64,000 nucleotides of DNA, taken from contig OX442315.1 in NCBI GenBank assembly GCA_949358305.1, positions 17,324,427 to 17,388,426 of the forward strand, written 5' to 3'. Made by a program: the position numbers and the translations under genes. The notes beneath the pieces are model-generated. The model saw only the letters and a list, made by a program, of their open reading frames with translations, searched no databases and was not told the DNA's origin. Shown here one piece after another: positions 48,796-63,982 of this stretch (position 1 is its first letter; every line of letters begins with the position of its first letter). This DNA comes from Strigamia acuminata. Its lineage: Eukaryota > Arthropoda > Chilopoda > Geophilomorpha > Linotaeniidae.

Positions 48796-48908
48796 TATAA
48801 AGAGAATAAAAAGTGTATTTTTTAATTTTTTAAGATTAATTTTTTTCTTTTGGAAAGGGAAAGAACAAAAAAATTTTGTGCTTAGAGGCCCCTCAATCAG
48901 TCTGCTAA

Positions 48909-49308
48909 TAAATGAAATAAATAGGGACGCGTCCTAATCCAACTAACTTGTAGATGTTTTTCATTTTATCATTTTTTTTCCACCAATTTTTCGTTATTTT
49001 AATTTCAAATTTACATGATTGTTACATGAGCAAGAAAAAGTTAAAAACAAACTTCAGAATTACGATATACATAGGATATTGACATATATACATCTCGACA
49101 ACCCCTGTACAAACTGAAAATCAAACTGAAAAACAAACATAAAAACTATCTACGATTCAATTTATTAACATTTCAAAGGACCTGCTGCTTTTCCCCCAAA
49201 ATAGCAGCAAAATATTTTCCTCTTAATCGAAAATAGAACATTAATACCGGTAGAAAGCACCAATATTTGATTTTATTATGTAATAAAACGGACATATCTT
49301 CATGGAAC
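48909..49308. repeat. Diverged direct repeat, duplicated copy of B
   Basis: Same as 42646-43045, in unit B, downstream of the complete Raf gene. Confidence 0.7.
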
Positions 49309-49674
49309 AAACTTGACAGTCAAATCATTTGCCCAATGAACGAAGAGGCACTGAATTAAAAAACTCTCTAACTTAAAATAAAGCATCACAGTGAAGAGAT
49401 ATGAATCACATCGTTTCATCAAACATTAAATACAATTTTGAAACTTTAAATAAAATGGAATGTTCTAACCGTCAATTAATAAATTAAAAATTCTAAAAAA
49501 ACAAGAAAAAAAAATTTGCATTAGTGGAAACTGGAAACCAAAAAATTAAAATTTCTCTCGTTCGTTTTTCGTCAATCTCAATATCATGTTTTGAGTTTCA
49601 TATAAAAATCTAGATACTGTTTTGTTTTATGGATATTTAACGTTTCATTCACATCACGATGACATTTATTCGCT

Positions 49675-52600
49675 TCATATTTTCCCACCGGTTGAAAAAA
49701 AGGGAAAAGCACCAAACTGGCTGTTGATGGGCGTTTTTGGTGACGCGCAAATATACATGAAATCGTCCGACTGTAGATGGGTACGATTTAACGTCGGTTC
49801 TGAAATACTGCGGTGAATTTTAGGCAACGATCGCGCTAGGGATTCCAAAGCCGCTAGCACCTATATAACAATAAAAAAATTAAATAACCAATTCGCCACA
49901 AAAATAACGATCAATGACTAAATGTACCTGTGGAAATAAGGGTCTTTCGTCCTTAACATACTTTATGCAATCTTCTATTAACCGTCTGAGCGCTTTAGGT
50001 ACATCAGATCGAATGTAACTTAAATCTGGCCTGAGTCCTCCACAACCAACCATAAAGAGGATCTAAAGATTACAAAAACAAATATTGAATAAAAATCAAA
50101 TAAAGCTAGAAGGTGTATCATCGCCAATACCTGATCTTTGTTATTTATATGCGAATATGGTAATTGACTCGTCACTAACTCGTACAATACAATTCCAAAC
50201 GCGTACACGTCAGATTGAAACGAATATGGATTCGAATCTTGCATCCGTATGACTTCGGGCGCCTAATTTTTAAGTTTACGAGTTAAAGAATTTATTTTAA
50301 ACAATATTTTTTGTTATTTACCATCCACAAAATAGAACCAGTTGGTTGTTGAAACTGGTGAGACCCGCTCCAACGTTGTTTCACCGTTGCTAATCCAAAA
50401 TCTCCAATTTTAACGGTTAAATCGTCGTGCAAAAAAATGTCTACAAAATTGTTCGAACAAGAAATTAAATTCAAATTCAATACAAATAAGTCGAATAAAT
50501 AAAACCATACTGTTGGATTTCATGTCTCTATGAATAATAGACTTGGCGTGAAGATAACTAGAAATTTGAATTAAAAAAATTTATAATTCCTCACAATCGT
50601 CGTAAAAACGTCCAAAAAAAACTTACTCCATTCCTTGAGCCGTTTGTCGAGCAATATCAATAAGCTGAAGCATTTCAAACTTTGTTTCCAACACGTGTAT
50701 GTGTTTATACAACCCGGAACCTTCGCACCATTGCGTTACAATGGCCAACTGTGGTTTAGATACGCATCCCATAAATAAAATAATATTGACATGCCTTGTT
50801 TTCCTTCAAAAAAAAAAGAAGAATTAATAAAACACAATTTAAAATGTAAAAAGACAAATAAAATCACTTTAGCACAGCTACTTCGTTCCTAAACGCTTGC
50901 AATTGTGCAGGTGTTGGGTCAGTAACATTCAATAACTTAATAGCGATGGAACCTGCAATTTCCCATCGTTAATACAACACAAATGCAATTTAAAGATCCA
51001 TTTACTATATTTACCGTGCCAATGTCCTTTGTACACCGTTCCAAACGATCCCGACCCTATTCTGTGCCCTATTAAAATTTCATTCATTGGAATTTCCCAA
51101 TCGTCTATAGATTCCCTAGGTGGCTTCTAATTACAACATAACATAAATTACTAAAAAACACCAAAAAAATTATCAAATTATCTTACAATCTTCTTTCCAC
51201 TTTCGTCGGCAGATTTAGCGCGTGGCCTTAACGGTCTAAGCGTATTGGTTGGCGAAGCCTGAGCACTTTGAATTTGTTTGGTCGGACTACCAGCCGCTAC
51301 TTGATTTGCCGAAGACTGTGACGTTAAAAGTGCATTTGATGTAGCAGAATTACTCGTAAAATTACTTCGCAACCGAAATGGAAAATCCTAATCGAACCCA
51401 ACATTAATCGTGGAATAATTTGCAAGAAAAATTTTCCAATTACGTTCAACTGAGAAGTGTCTATGTTATTTGAGACCATACTATAGCACACATTCGGTGC
51501 CGACGTCGACCGATCTCGTTGCCCTAACGGAGACGGATTTTGACGAGGAACGGGCTGGGGTGGCGACATGACGCGATTGGATCCACTCACGGACGACATT
51601 TGACTCTGGCCAGGGTACAATTGACCCGGATGATTCATGGCCAACAAACTAAAAAAAAAAAAATAAAAAATGGATTAAACCAATTTTTTTAAATCAATAT
51701 TAACAATATTAAATTACTGCCGATAGTTATTGTTTTCAACCCCAACTTGCTGGCACAAAGTTGGCACACCGGAAGCGCACCTCTGATGAAATCTATATCC
51801 ACAAGTTTGGCAACGAAAGCCGTGAAATAATAATCCGCGGCAGTATTCACAAAATACTAATGAAAAAAATGTCTTCCTAACCTACAAAATAAACCAAAAT
51901 GTCAACAAATTGCTGAAAAATCGCTCGGAATTTATCCACTTACAAAATTATGTGATATACTAGTAGTTATAGAAAAAGCATCGATAATCTTCACTTCAAT
52001 ATCTCGTCCATGAAGCACTGATATATCCGCTTCCCACTCTATTAGACCCCTAATGCCGAGTGTTTTTAATATTTACCCATTTAAATTCACAAAAAAAGTG
52101 TTTACCTCGTGTCTCCTTTTATATACACACTACACATTTCCGTTTTCAATTTTCTAAGCTTCATGGCTTTATTTAGAGCGTCTTTTATCGTCTGTCCCGG
52201 TTTCACTTGAACCTAGTTATAATAAATAAATCCTTATTACATTTTTAAAAACTCATTTTTACACTTCATACGGTCGTGTGTTGTAGATTGGGCAAATCGG
52301 CTCTCAAAACGGATTTCAAAGGTGATTTTGGGGTCGTTATGGAACTGTCGTCGACCGTTATGTTGATGCCTACTTAAAGACACGTGCAAATAAAATTAGT
52401 CAACTTCAAGTGTAAACTCATAGATATTACCTACCACTATCGAACGATGGATTCAGATTATTTATACTGACACACTCAGAATCCATTTCCCACATTTCGG
52501 GCGAAGCGCGTCCATTACTCGTGTCGCTTAACTGTTCCAGTAGTTTCTGTTCTTCTAACTGCAATGCATCTAATTTACTCGTCAATTCTTCATATTCCTG

Positions 52601-53401
52601 AAATAAAAAATTTAATTAAATATATTTATTACATAAAAAAAAATTTAAAAATAAATAAAAATAAATAGAAATAAAACCATACTTAAACTTACCATTAAAT
52701 AAATAGAAGGCGGGTGTTTAAAATGCGAAAACTTTGCATTTAACTTCTCCAAATTTTCTTTCGTGAAACCAATCACTTTCTGTATATTTCTCAACTGAAA
52801 TAAATATTCAAAAAAAAAATTAAAAATTAAAATTAAAAATAAAAAAAAAACTTCAATTTTTTTTAAAAAAAGAGATCAGAATTGCCCTAAATTGCTTAAT
52901 CAACTTAAACGTGCATAATTATCAACATTCCAAGCACTCCTTACGACAATGCAACTCTCTTTTCTGCACAAACTCACAAACTCGCATCTTAACATTAAAA
53001 AAAAGTGCTGAGCCATTATTCTTGTCTTCAACATACGACGCGTATGTTGACGACTTTGACGAGCCTACAACACCTAATTAGACATCACCTAACGCCACAA
53101 GTAACGATCCGTTGCCAAATAAACAACGATTTGTGCATTCTCCGTACGATATTAAGCCTAGTCTCCAGTGCTATGAATAGACTTGTTAACTTAAATGACT
53201 GCATGCCCCTACTTGTCATTCATACACACATTTATTCCAACCGCTCCACCAGCAACCGTAGAAAATGACCAAAATCAAATTGCAAGTTGCAAACGTTACC
53301 TCATCGTTTAAGTTACCAGCCTCATCGCAGCCTTTCAATGAATTTTCCAGCATTAGGGATGGGGTTGAATTATTAAATGATGGTTCCCTAACAACTGCCA
53401 T
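49675..53401 (-). CDS. phl: Raf serine/threonine kinase (pole hole), complete copy
   Basis: Seventeen coding exons: 53401-53300, 52794-52693, 52597-52435, 52369-52272, 52212-52106, 52049-51944, 51881-51718, 51648-51444, 51387-51187, 51126-51015, 50952-50868, 50803-50627, 50557-50511, 50440-50322, 50262-50131, 50062-49928 and 49860-49675 (746 residues). Domains in order: a BRAF-specific region (about 35-90, [18 protein letters not shown]); Ras-binding domain (about 150-226); C1 cysteine-rich domain (227-275, [17 protein letters not shown]); 14-3-3 site RDRSTSAPN (S330); kinase domain with GSGSFG (440-445), K459, HRD (550-552) and DFG (570-572); and a C-terminal 14-3-3 site RSISEP. The protein passes Ras-GTP signals to MEK/ERK. 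V576 is the residue equivalent to BRAF V600. It is divergent from UBXN4. Confidence 0.97.
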
Positions 53402-53686
53402 ATTGGTTTAGATCAGTCACTACACTCCGAGAGTAGACCTTGAGACAATGGGGTCAATGGAGGTTGTTCGTTGCGTTACATAAAATGATATTTCGTATTG
53501 ATTCGGCTGTTTTAATGACGTAATAATTATGAATCGTTAAAAATAGATAGAGTTTTCGGTGTTTCCGCGCCATCTGGCGGTTTTCCTACGTCATTACCAG
53601 AAGCAATAACCCGACAAATAATTTGTGGTTGATTTTTTTTGGAGAGTTCTAAACATTTGGAGTTATATTGGTGAAATCGTTAAGAA
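53402..53686. promoter_or_regulatory. Divergent promoter region between Raf and UBXN4, with a CTCF-like site
   Basis: 285 bp separate the two start codons. On the minus strand 53580-53567 reads CCGCCAGATGGCGC, matching 13 of 14 positions of the CTCF consensus CCASYAGRKGGCRS. No TATA box is obvious. The binding role is inferred. Confidence 0.45.
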
Positions 53687-56072
53687 ATGCATTGGTTTCA
53701 GGGAAGCATTCCGGAAGCAATTGCAGAAGCGAAAAGAAATAAAGCTGTTTTTATGGTCTACATATCAGGTAAACGTCGATCGAAATTAAAAATCGGGTAT
53801 AAAAAAATGAAAAATTGAAAGTCATTTCAATGTAATTTTCATACTTGACGAATCTGTTGTTGATGTCATTGTACAAAATCATCGAAAACGTGTATTCTCT
53901 AGGTGATGACGAACGATCCCTACGGATGAACGGCACCTACGAGTCGGATGAAGTCATTGAAAAATTGGAGTCATTCGGATGCGTGGCTGTGAATCTCGAA
54001 GGAAATAGGTTTAAAAAAAATCGTTTAAATCTCGTTTTCGTTTTAAAATAACGTTTTTCTCCTCGTTTTACAGCGAAGTTTGTCAACAGTTTTCACAAAT
54101 TTGTATCCTTTGCCGTCTTGCGCTATGATTTTCAATTAAATTAAGAAAAAAATTGAGAAAAAACATATTGAAATTCTTGATATTTTATGTTCGTACAGAT
54201 CCCGTTGTTTTAATTCCTTCGAGTTATTTTATCGGTAGCAATGGCATGCTGCTCGAAATAATCGGAGGCGATCTTTCGACCGAAGAATTTCTTAGTAAAA
54301 TCGAGACCATTTTACAGGTAGATATGTTAATCGGTTGGAAATTTGAAAATGAAATGATATTTTTGCATTTATTAGCCGACTACAGAGCAGCCTGAAGGCG
54401 CTCGTCCCACTAATGTTGCAATTACTAAATCAGCTGAGCAATCTGCCGGTTCTTTACCCTCGAACGATACACAAGAAAATGTATAATTTTCATTAAATTT
54501 GAATATTGTAATGTTGTTGTGTCATTGAACTTTAAACTTGAAATTAGAATACAAGTAATGAATTAGCACCAGCTCTGATGCCGAATGCGGGATCGAATAC
54601 TAGTTTCGTAACGGCGTCTCAATCTAATGTTAATGTCGAAGAGAGGGTCGAAAGGTTGAACAAAAAATCCCCAAACAAACATTTTTCTTTTGTTTTTTAA
54701 AACCGGATCTCTTTTTTTTTACTTGATACAGAGCTAAACAATTACTATTGCAACAAAAAGAACAGAAAGCAAAATTACAAATGGAGGCAAGTAGAGATTT
54801 AATAAAATAAAAAAATACAAATATTTTCTTTTAATTTGAGATTTTTTTATTTAGGAGGAAAAGCAGAGAGAGATAGAACGTCGTAAAACTGGCCAAGACG
54901 TGCAAAAATTACGATTTAGACAGCAGGATGCAGACAATAAACAATTGGCTGATGATTTGGCTCGAGACAGAGCTGAGGAAAAAGCTGCTCGAGATAGAAT
55001 CAAGGAGCAAATTGCTACGGATAGGTGTGTAGTTTTGGCTAAAATTGAATTAAATGCGATGTATTTTTATATAAATATTTTTTAAATTGTTCTTTAGAGC
55101 TGAAAGAGCTGCCAGATACCAAGCTGACAAGCAGGAATCGGAACGTGTAAGAACCGAAGCGACACAAGCTGCTTTGAAGGAACAACAAGAGCGGGCTGCC
55201 ACTGAAGCAGCTGAAAAAAGGTTAAATTTGGGTTTTATTAAATTTTTTTTCAACGGATCTATAAATTGCAGTGATTTCGCCCGATTGCAATTCCGGTTTC
55301 CTGACGGCTCTTCGTTGACTCATCAATTTCTGGCTGACGATACATTGGAAACGGTTCGACTTCACGTGGAACAAGTACGCTTACTAAATAATAACAATAT
55401 ATAATTCTACATTTTATTATTTGTTTTGTTAGTCTTCACGCATGTCGCGTTCATTCACTCTTTCGACGACATTTCCAAGACGAGAATTTCAAGAAAGCGA
55501 TTACGCTCAAACGCTGAGGGACCTTCGGTTGGCCCCATGTTCCGCCATTCTGGTTTTGCCTGTAACTATTGAACGATTACGAATTAATTCAATTGTACAA
55601 GTTGTTAATATTTCAATTTTGCGTTTGTTAGCGAACAACCGTCGCCACTTCAAACAACTATAGCTTTATTTGGAGTTTGTTGGGCCCGATTCTCGCCATA
55701 TTCAATTACCTACGCGTGTTTATTTTTGGAGAACCATCCACGACGCCGAGAAGAGCATCGACCAGTGCGAGATCATCGGCAACCGCGAGCAAACGCAATA
55801 ACGAGGAGACCTCGTCCAGCAGTAGTAAGGAAGCAAAAACCGATGTTTCTCAACAAAAGTATATAAAATTAACTTTAATTTTTAGATGTAGAGTAAGAGG
55901 CAAAATCATTTCTACATTTTAAATCATGAATTCTAGTGTCCATAAACGCCGATCGTCTGGTAAAGCAGGTTCGAGTTTCAGTCGAAGAGAAGGCAACATC
56001 CACAGAATATCAAATCAGGAGGACGAGGACGATAACAATACGTGGAATGGAAATTCCACTCAGCAAATGTGA
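53687..56072 (+). CDS. UBXN4: UBXN4 (UBXD2/erasin), ER membrane p97 adaptor
   Basis: Thirteen exons: 53687-53768, 53903-54008, 54074-54102, 54199-54317, 54376-54480, 54548-54654, 54732-54786, 54855-55024, 55098-55220, 55272-55374, 55433-55561, 55632-55858 and 55937-56072 (496 residues). A thioredoxin-like N-terminal domain starts MHWFQGSIPEAIAEAKRNKA. A long charged coiled coil follows (about 190-300), then the UBX domain (about 305-375, RLQFRFPDGSS ... FPRREF). A hydrophobic hairpin segment (SFIWSLLGPILAIFNYLRVF) anchors the family in the ER membrane. It ends in NNTWNGNSTQQM, the conserved tail. UBXN4 recruits p97/VCP for ER-associated degradation. Intron 7 has a GC donor (54787, AG|GCAAGT). 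AATAAA at 56147-56152 follows. Confidence 0.96.
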
Positions 56073-59000
56073 TGATTTGATTATTTTGTAGCGTTTTGTG
56101 TTTACTCTAATTCACGGTTTAAGGGTGTGTAATATTATTTGGATTAAATAAAAATTTTTGATCCTTAATTTAATTAATGGAATGAAATGAAATGGGAAAA
56201 ACAGGCAAGATGTCAAACCAACCATATTTTATTCGAATTCTGTAAGTATTCGCAAAACATTACACAAATACCAGAAAAATGCTTAACTCTAATGCATAAT
56301 TACTATCAAAACTGCATCTTAAAGAGACTTATAATTGTACAGTTAAGTTACAAAAACTTTGATTGAAATCCTCAAATTCTGTTCTTGAGAAAAAACTGGG
56401 TGAATGCAAAGTGGGCAAAATCTTATAGCTAAATTGTGCAGGTACATTTGTCTTTTAATTTGAGGAAAAAATTTGACAAAATAAAAACAATCCAGTTCGA
56501 CATCCCACACATTCATATTATAGAAAACATCAACTAACAACAAGAAGCGTAAAAATACCTTGTTTCACTTAACTAGGTCGATTGAAAATTAAAATATATT
56601 TTATAAAATGCAAATCTTTTATTACAAAATTTGAGCAGATGTAAAATAGAATTAAATTTTGATCAATTTCGTACACAAATCAAACTCAAAAATTGATTTC
56701 GACATTCTACTTTGCATCTGTCAAATTTTTAATCACAATCTAAAATAGAAATTATTCGCACAAAACTTCAAATGTGAATGTCAAATATTCTGGTATTAAA
56801 TTAAATTTAAATTAAATTTCAAATAAACAAAATTAACAACAAAAATCAACGTAGAAATTAAATAAGAATTAAATAATCATTCATTTAACTCATAGCAGTT
56901 CATTTGTTTTGTTTATATATATTATACAATAATAATAATTCACCGGAATAATAAACAAAAAAAAGAAAAAAAATCAACATTTTTTTTCCCTTATAATACA
57001 TTTTTATATTTATGTTAGTCGTATTATACAAACATTGATACGAAAATAATTACTTAATAATTAACATCCTAAGTATTTCAAATTACATTGTGCAGAAAAG
57101 CATCATTGGAGGAATTGTACATAATCACTTCAATCCATCAGATTTGTACGCTACATCACACAAAAAAAATAAAATGACAACTCTACAATGACTTATTCAG
57201 GCACTAAACCACTCAACTAAAAACAATTCCAAGATATGTTATATTTACCAAGATTGATATTCAACAGTAATCCTCATATTTTAAGACACCAAAAAAATCA
57301 GGATTTTTGCACCTTATTATTATTATTATCCTTATTATTATTATAGGAAAAGTATAAAATGCTATTGTATGGCAGAGAGCTAGTTATTTAAATGGATTCA
57401 TTGCATTGTTGTCACTTGATTTAAAGTTAATCATTTTTCATTATTCCCTTCAATCATTTTTTCACATTCAACCTTAATCAACCTTTTATTTTATATATAG
57501 GAAAAACAAACTGTAAAAAAAGCGAAAAAATAATCAACTTTACAACTCAAACACCACAAGTCCAAAAATTAAAAAAATAAAAACAAATTCAAATTTGATT
57601 ACCAATATAACCAAAAATTCACACCCAAAATGACAAAATGTGAATCTTTTCACAGCCTTTTCCATCTGACAACTGAACCCACTGAACCCATGCACGTTTG
57701 AGATATGGCAGCTCTTCTAACAAACTTAAATATCACACATTAAAATTCATTTACGTCCTATTATCCATGAAATAACTAGTCAAAAAGATGGTTTGGAAGC
57801 ACACACTTTTTTTTGGATTTTTTTCAATTTTTTTTAAATATTTAAATTTTCTAAAACACGTTTTCAACTATATCAAATGTCAAATCACACCGGAGAAATT
57901 TTTTGCATTGTCAGTTTAGGCCTAGTAATACACGTTACTAAATAGGAAGCAAAGACTGGACATTATATAAATTGAGGTTTTTTTTTTCTGATCAATCACA
58001 GAAAGGGAAACAACCTAGCAACAATGGCATGAAAAAGTGGGATGTCAATCTGGAGAAAAATTCCAAAACACTTCAATATCGCTAATTCACAGGACTAAAT
58101 ATCACTAGATTTAAATTTATAGATCAAAAAATTGAATTATACAGACAGTTTGGAACGAGTTTGAAATTTGAGACAAAAAAAATTATTCTAAATTAAATAA
58201 CTTTTTAATTATTTATCATTTTTTTATGTATAGTAAAACATGCCATTGTCAATTTGCCCTTTTAGGAGGAAAAAAAAATTAATTCAACAAAATAAAAAAA
58301 TTAATTGAAAAAAAAACCCATTTCCTCATTTTTTTCCCACTTAAAATGCATAACAGTTTACATTAATAATCCTCGATAAACATCAGAAAACTGCTCAGTG
58401 GCCTAAACACCTTACAAATTAATTTCCTATACAAACTAAACCTCAATTTTAAATCACATCATTTCTAAATTTCCTTACTTATTCATTTCTTTTAAAATAT
58501 TACTACACCCCGAATTAACATTATAAGCAAACTCCCATTTATGACTGAGGACAATGAATAGCAATTGGTATACATTAGTAAAATTTCTTACGCAATGTGT
58601 CACACTTCACAATAAATGAACTTTACGTGACCTAATTACTGAGAAAAAAATCCATATTAAATATGAGTTTTTTTTTAATTATCTATTTTTTTTTATTATA
58701 ATAGTGACAATTGGAACTTATACAATGAAAACACTGGTCACACAGGCCTTTTAGTTAACCTTAATATTTGCACCTAATCGCCTATGTCACGAGACTGCCA
58801 TAATATTTGCCTTCTGAAACACCAAACATGACAAAACCTTTAAATTTTAAGACTATACTTTCAAGTGTTATGATCTTCACAAACATCAATAAGAGATTAT
58901 TTCATTGCAAAACAAAAACAAAAAAATTAAAAAAAAAATATTTAAAAAAAAATTTAAAAATTAAATGAAAAATCCAGTCAAGTTTTCTAAATATTTTCTA

Positions 59001-62000
59001 AATACATAAAAAAAAAAAAAAAAAAAATGGGATTACCAATAAGCGAAAAATAAGAAAATACTTGTCAAATATTAGTACTTGTAAAGCACGAAGGAACAAT
59101 GCGATAAATCGAAGAATGTTTTAAGGCCACATCGAACTACTATTTGAAATATCTGCACAACAGTAAAAAATGCAACAGCACTTTTAAAAAATTTGACAGC
59201 ATTTAGAAAACTGAGCTAGACGAAAAGTCCGAAGCTTCCACATAGCATACATTCTAAAACTTTGCTAAGTCACTATATCCAAAGATTGAATTAGAATTTA
59301 TAGATATTTTTTTGGGGGAAATTTTTTCTTAGTAAAATTTTGAGCATGAGATGAGCCACACCAAAAATTCGAAACTTGTTTATACACGTTTTAAAATTGA
59401 TTTTCTATGTGAAAAGATGTAAGCTATACAAAAACTAACCAACTACACACTTTCTTATTAGTATCTAGTCTCATAGACAACATATTTCAGTCTTGTTTTT
59501 GTTTTTTTTCGTAATTATTTCTTGACCCGAACAATTCAGAAGCAAATCACCAGCAACAAATGTTATAAAAAGTAGTTAATAGCTGCACATAAACATTTGG
59601 AAAATAAATAATTCGCACTGATCATGTTCATTACCCACAAACAGGCGACCGAAATGCATAAAGTGAAATTTAAAATCAAAGATGGCACACTAAAATACAT
59701 AGCAAATCTCATGTTTTACAGGTTAAGTTGTTCAAATCCTCACCAAGCGATCAAACAAATTTTAAGTGCCCATTAACGCGAGTTAAATTTCTCTATTCAA
59801 AACAAAACAAAATCAATCACGCCAAAATAATTAAAAATCTTTCCCTTTTTACAACGCCTAATAAACAATCATAAAATTAAATTAAAACATTTTTTTTTTC
59901 AGATATGTTATTGAAAAACTCAAAATTTGTTTCACAGTCCTATGGATGCTTTGATTAAAACCCGGCCTCCCTACAACTTAAATTAGATAAAAATAAAAAT
60001 GCAAACTAAAAATTTATGAGATCCCAAAATATAGCACTTAATTGCATTTGATTAAATGAGTATAAAAACAATCAAACAAAATTAAAAAAAAAAAAACACA
60101 ACTTGACTAAACCTTAAAAAAAACCCCTGAAAATTAGTAATTACCGTGCACTGTTCATCCGTTCTCACCATTAATACAATGATAAAACTCCCTGAAGTAG
60201 TGAAAAACGCATATTTAAGAGGATTCATAACTAAACTCCTCCGTACATTTTCACAGCGAATACCTAGAAATCTGTATTTCTCAAAATCTATATCTAATCT
60301 AAGCCTCACACTATTATAGCTCTTTAATAAGAAAATATAACATTTAATATATCGAGAAAAAACGTGTTAAGATTCTGAAATTGATACGTTTTTACAGGAG
60401 TTAATAACATCCATTTTTAAAAAGAAAAAAAAAGTTATAACATGCCCATATCAATTATATTTGCATGTCTTTTTCCAAGTTTCCTTTTATAATAATACAG
60501 TATGACAAATATAGCAAAATATACAGTGATACAAACAGTTACGTCATGACCCGCTAGTACCAAGTATATGTGAAGACGATATAGCCAACTCTGTACATGA
60601 CATTTGAAAAGTTCACTGGTATCCAATGACAAAAAAATAACTATAGCTAGATATTCTAACAATTTTTCTCATGTTTTTTTTTCGAACTTTTTTCTACCAA
60701 AAAATTATACATGAAGAGCAGAAAAATCCCTATTTTAATCCCATCAGTACCAAAAATAGGATAACATTTACTTTAAATCTATCATACACTCTGGAATGCT
60801 TTGTTTTTTCTTTTTCTTATACCAAACTACATTAAAAACAGCTTCACAAGCCCAAATTACAAATATTCCAGCAGATCAAAAAATGCCTTTTTTATTTTAT
60901 GTTGTATCATAATATCAAGTTTTTTTGTACTAAATTTTTTTTTGCAAGACCTGCATATAATAAGAGAGGAAGAAAATTAAGAAATTCACATTTACTATGC
61001 TTTTTCTTCTAGTTTCGAGTTTTCAAAATATTTTTTTTTTTTAAATTAAATTAAAAAAGAAATTATATTAATAAATAAAATTATTAAATGCTAATTTGAT
61101 TTCCTCATTATAAGAAAAATTAATAAATTAAAAAGTGGAATAATAAATAAATAATTAATTAATTAACGCACAAAAAAAGCAAAAAAACAACAACAAAAAT
61201 GGTCTGATTAAACCTCGAGCGTTAATTTATCGTAAAACCAAAAATCAATATAAAAATTACATTATTTCATGTATGAATTGACTGCGCCTATTGGGCCGAT
61301 TATATATTAAATTATAATAAAAATTAAATTTCACGAACTTTTGTTCTTTTTCTGTTTTTAAAAAAAAAAATGACTGCTTGATTATTTATCAATTATTATT
61401 ATAATATCAGTCAACATTTAACTAATGTTTTCGATCCACAACAGTTTTTTTTGTTAAATATTTTTGTATTTTTTTTTTTATATATATATTATTTTTTTGC
61501 TCAAAATTAGGCTATCACACAGAAATCACATAGTGGAATGGAAGGATTGAATTTACGACATCTCGACACCACAGTTTGCTAAACAAGTGCTGGAAAAAAA
61601 TTCCCAAAACGCAAAAAAAACCAACAAAAAATTAAAACAAAAACAAAAACCCGAACGCAAAAATTTACCAAAGACTCGCGGCAGATCAAAAAGCGAAAAC
61701 TACTTTCTTTCCAAATCTATAGAAGACTAAAATAGACAATTAATCAATAAATACCGAACAGCTGAGAGATATAACAAATTCCACTAAGTTTCTGTTACGA
61801 AGTTTTCTGTTCTATTTTGTTTAGTCTCAATTCAAACTAAGCTAATTTGATCAGCCCTTGTTTTTCATTTTCACGTCGTGTCGCTTACTACTTGCGATTG
61901 TCATGGAAGAAGAGATTAAACGCAGTAGTTAAGTTTTAAAATCTAATTATACTTATTATTATTAATAAATATTGCTTTAAATTTCTGCATAAAGTTATTC

Positions 62001-62321
62001 AACAATATCAATTCCTTTCAAAAGCTTATTTCGTTACGATTTGAAAGCCAGAGTATTATTTAGATAAACTCCATTTTCAACTACATCACAAAAAACTGGC
62101 AATATGAAATTTCTTAAATGTTAAGAAAAATACTGGAAACATCGTGATAGGAAATCCTAAAATATCAATTCATCTATCCTACAAACACCACGATCATTGT
62201 ACAAACTAGAGAAATAGAGAAAATACTACAAACTTCTCATCGTTTACGGTTATCGAAAAAAACACCCACATTAAAAATTAATGAAAGACAAACTTGTTTT
62301 TTCTTTTTTTTTTTCTTTAAC
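56073..62321. other. AT-rich gap of 6.2 kb without recognised genes
   Basis: Very AT-rich throughout, with many A and T runs. There are only short ORFs, none with a domain or coding bias I can support, and no transposon ends or tandem repeat seen. It follows the UBXN4 poly(A) signal and precedes the MEIOC stop, so much of it might be a long MEIOC 3' UTR on the minus strand. That is a guess from position and from the absence of other content. Confidence 0.4.

Positions 62322-63982
<1,661 letters not shown>

Larger units (their letters stand above)
47091..53354. repeat. Tandem segmental duplication, unit B (6264 bp)
   Basis: Second copy of 40828-47090, offset 6263 bp (6264 after a 1-bp insertion near 51908). 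It contains the intact Raf except for the first 47 bases of its coding exon 1, which lie just outside, plus MITE, repeat B and the Fic fragment. Confidence 0.95.
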
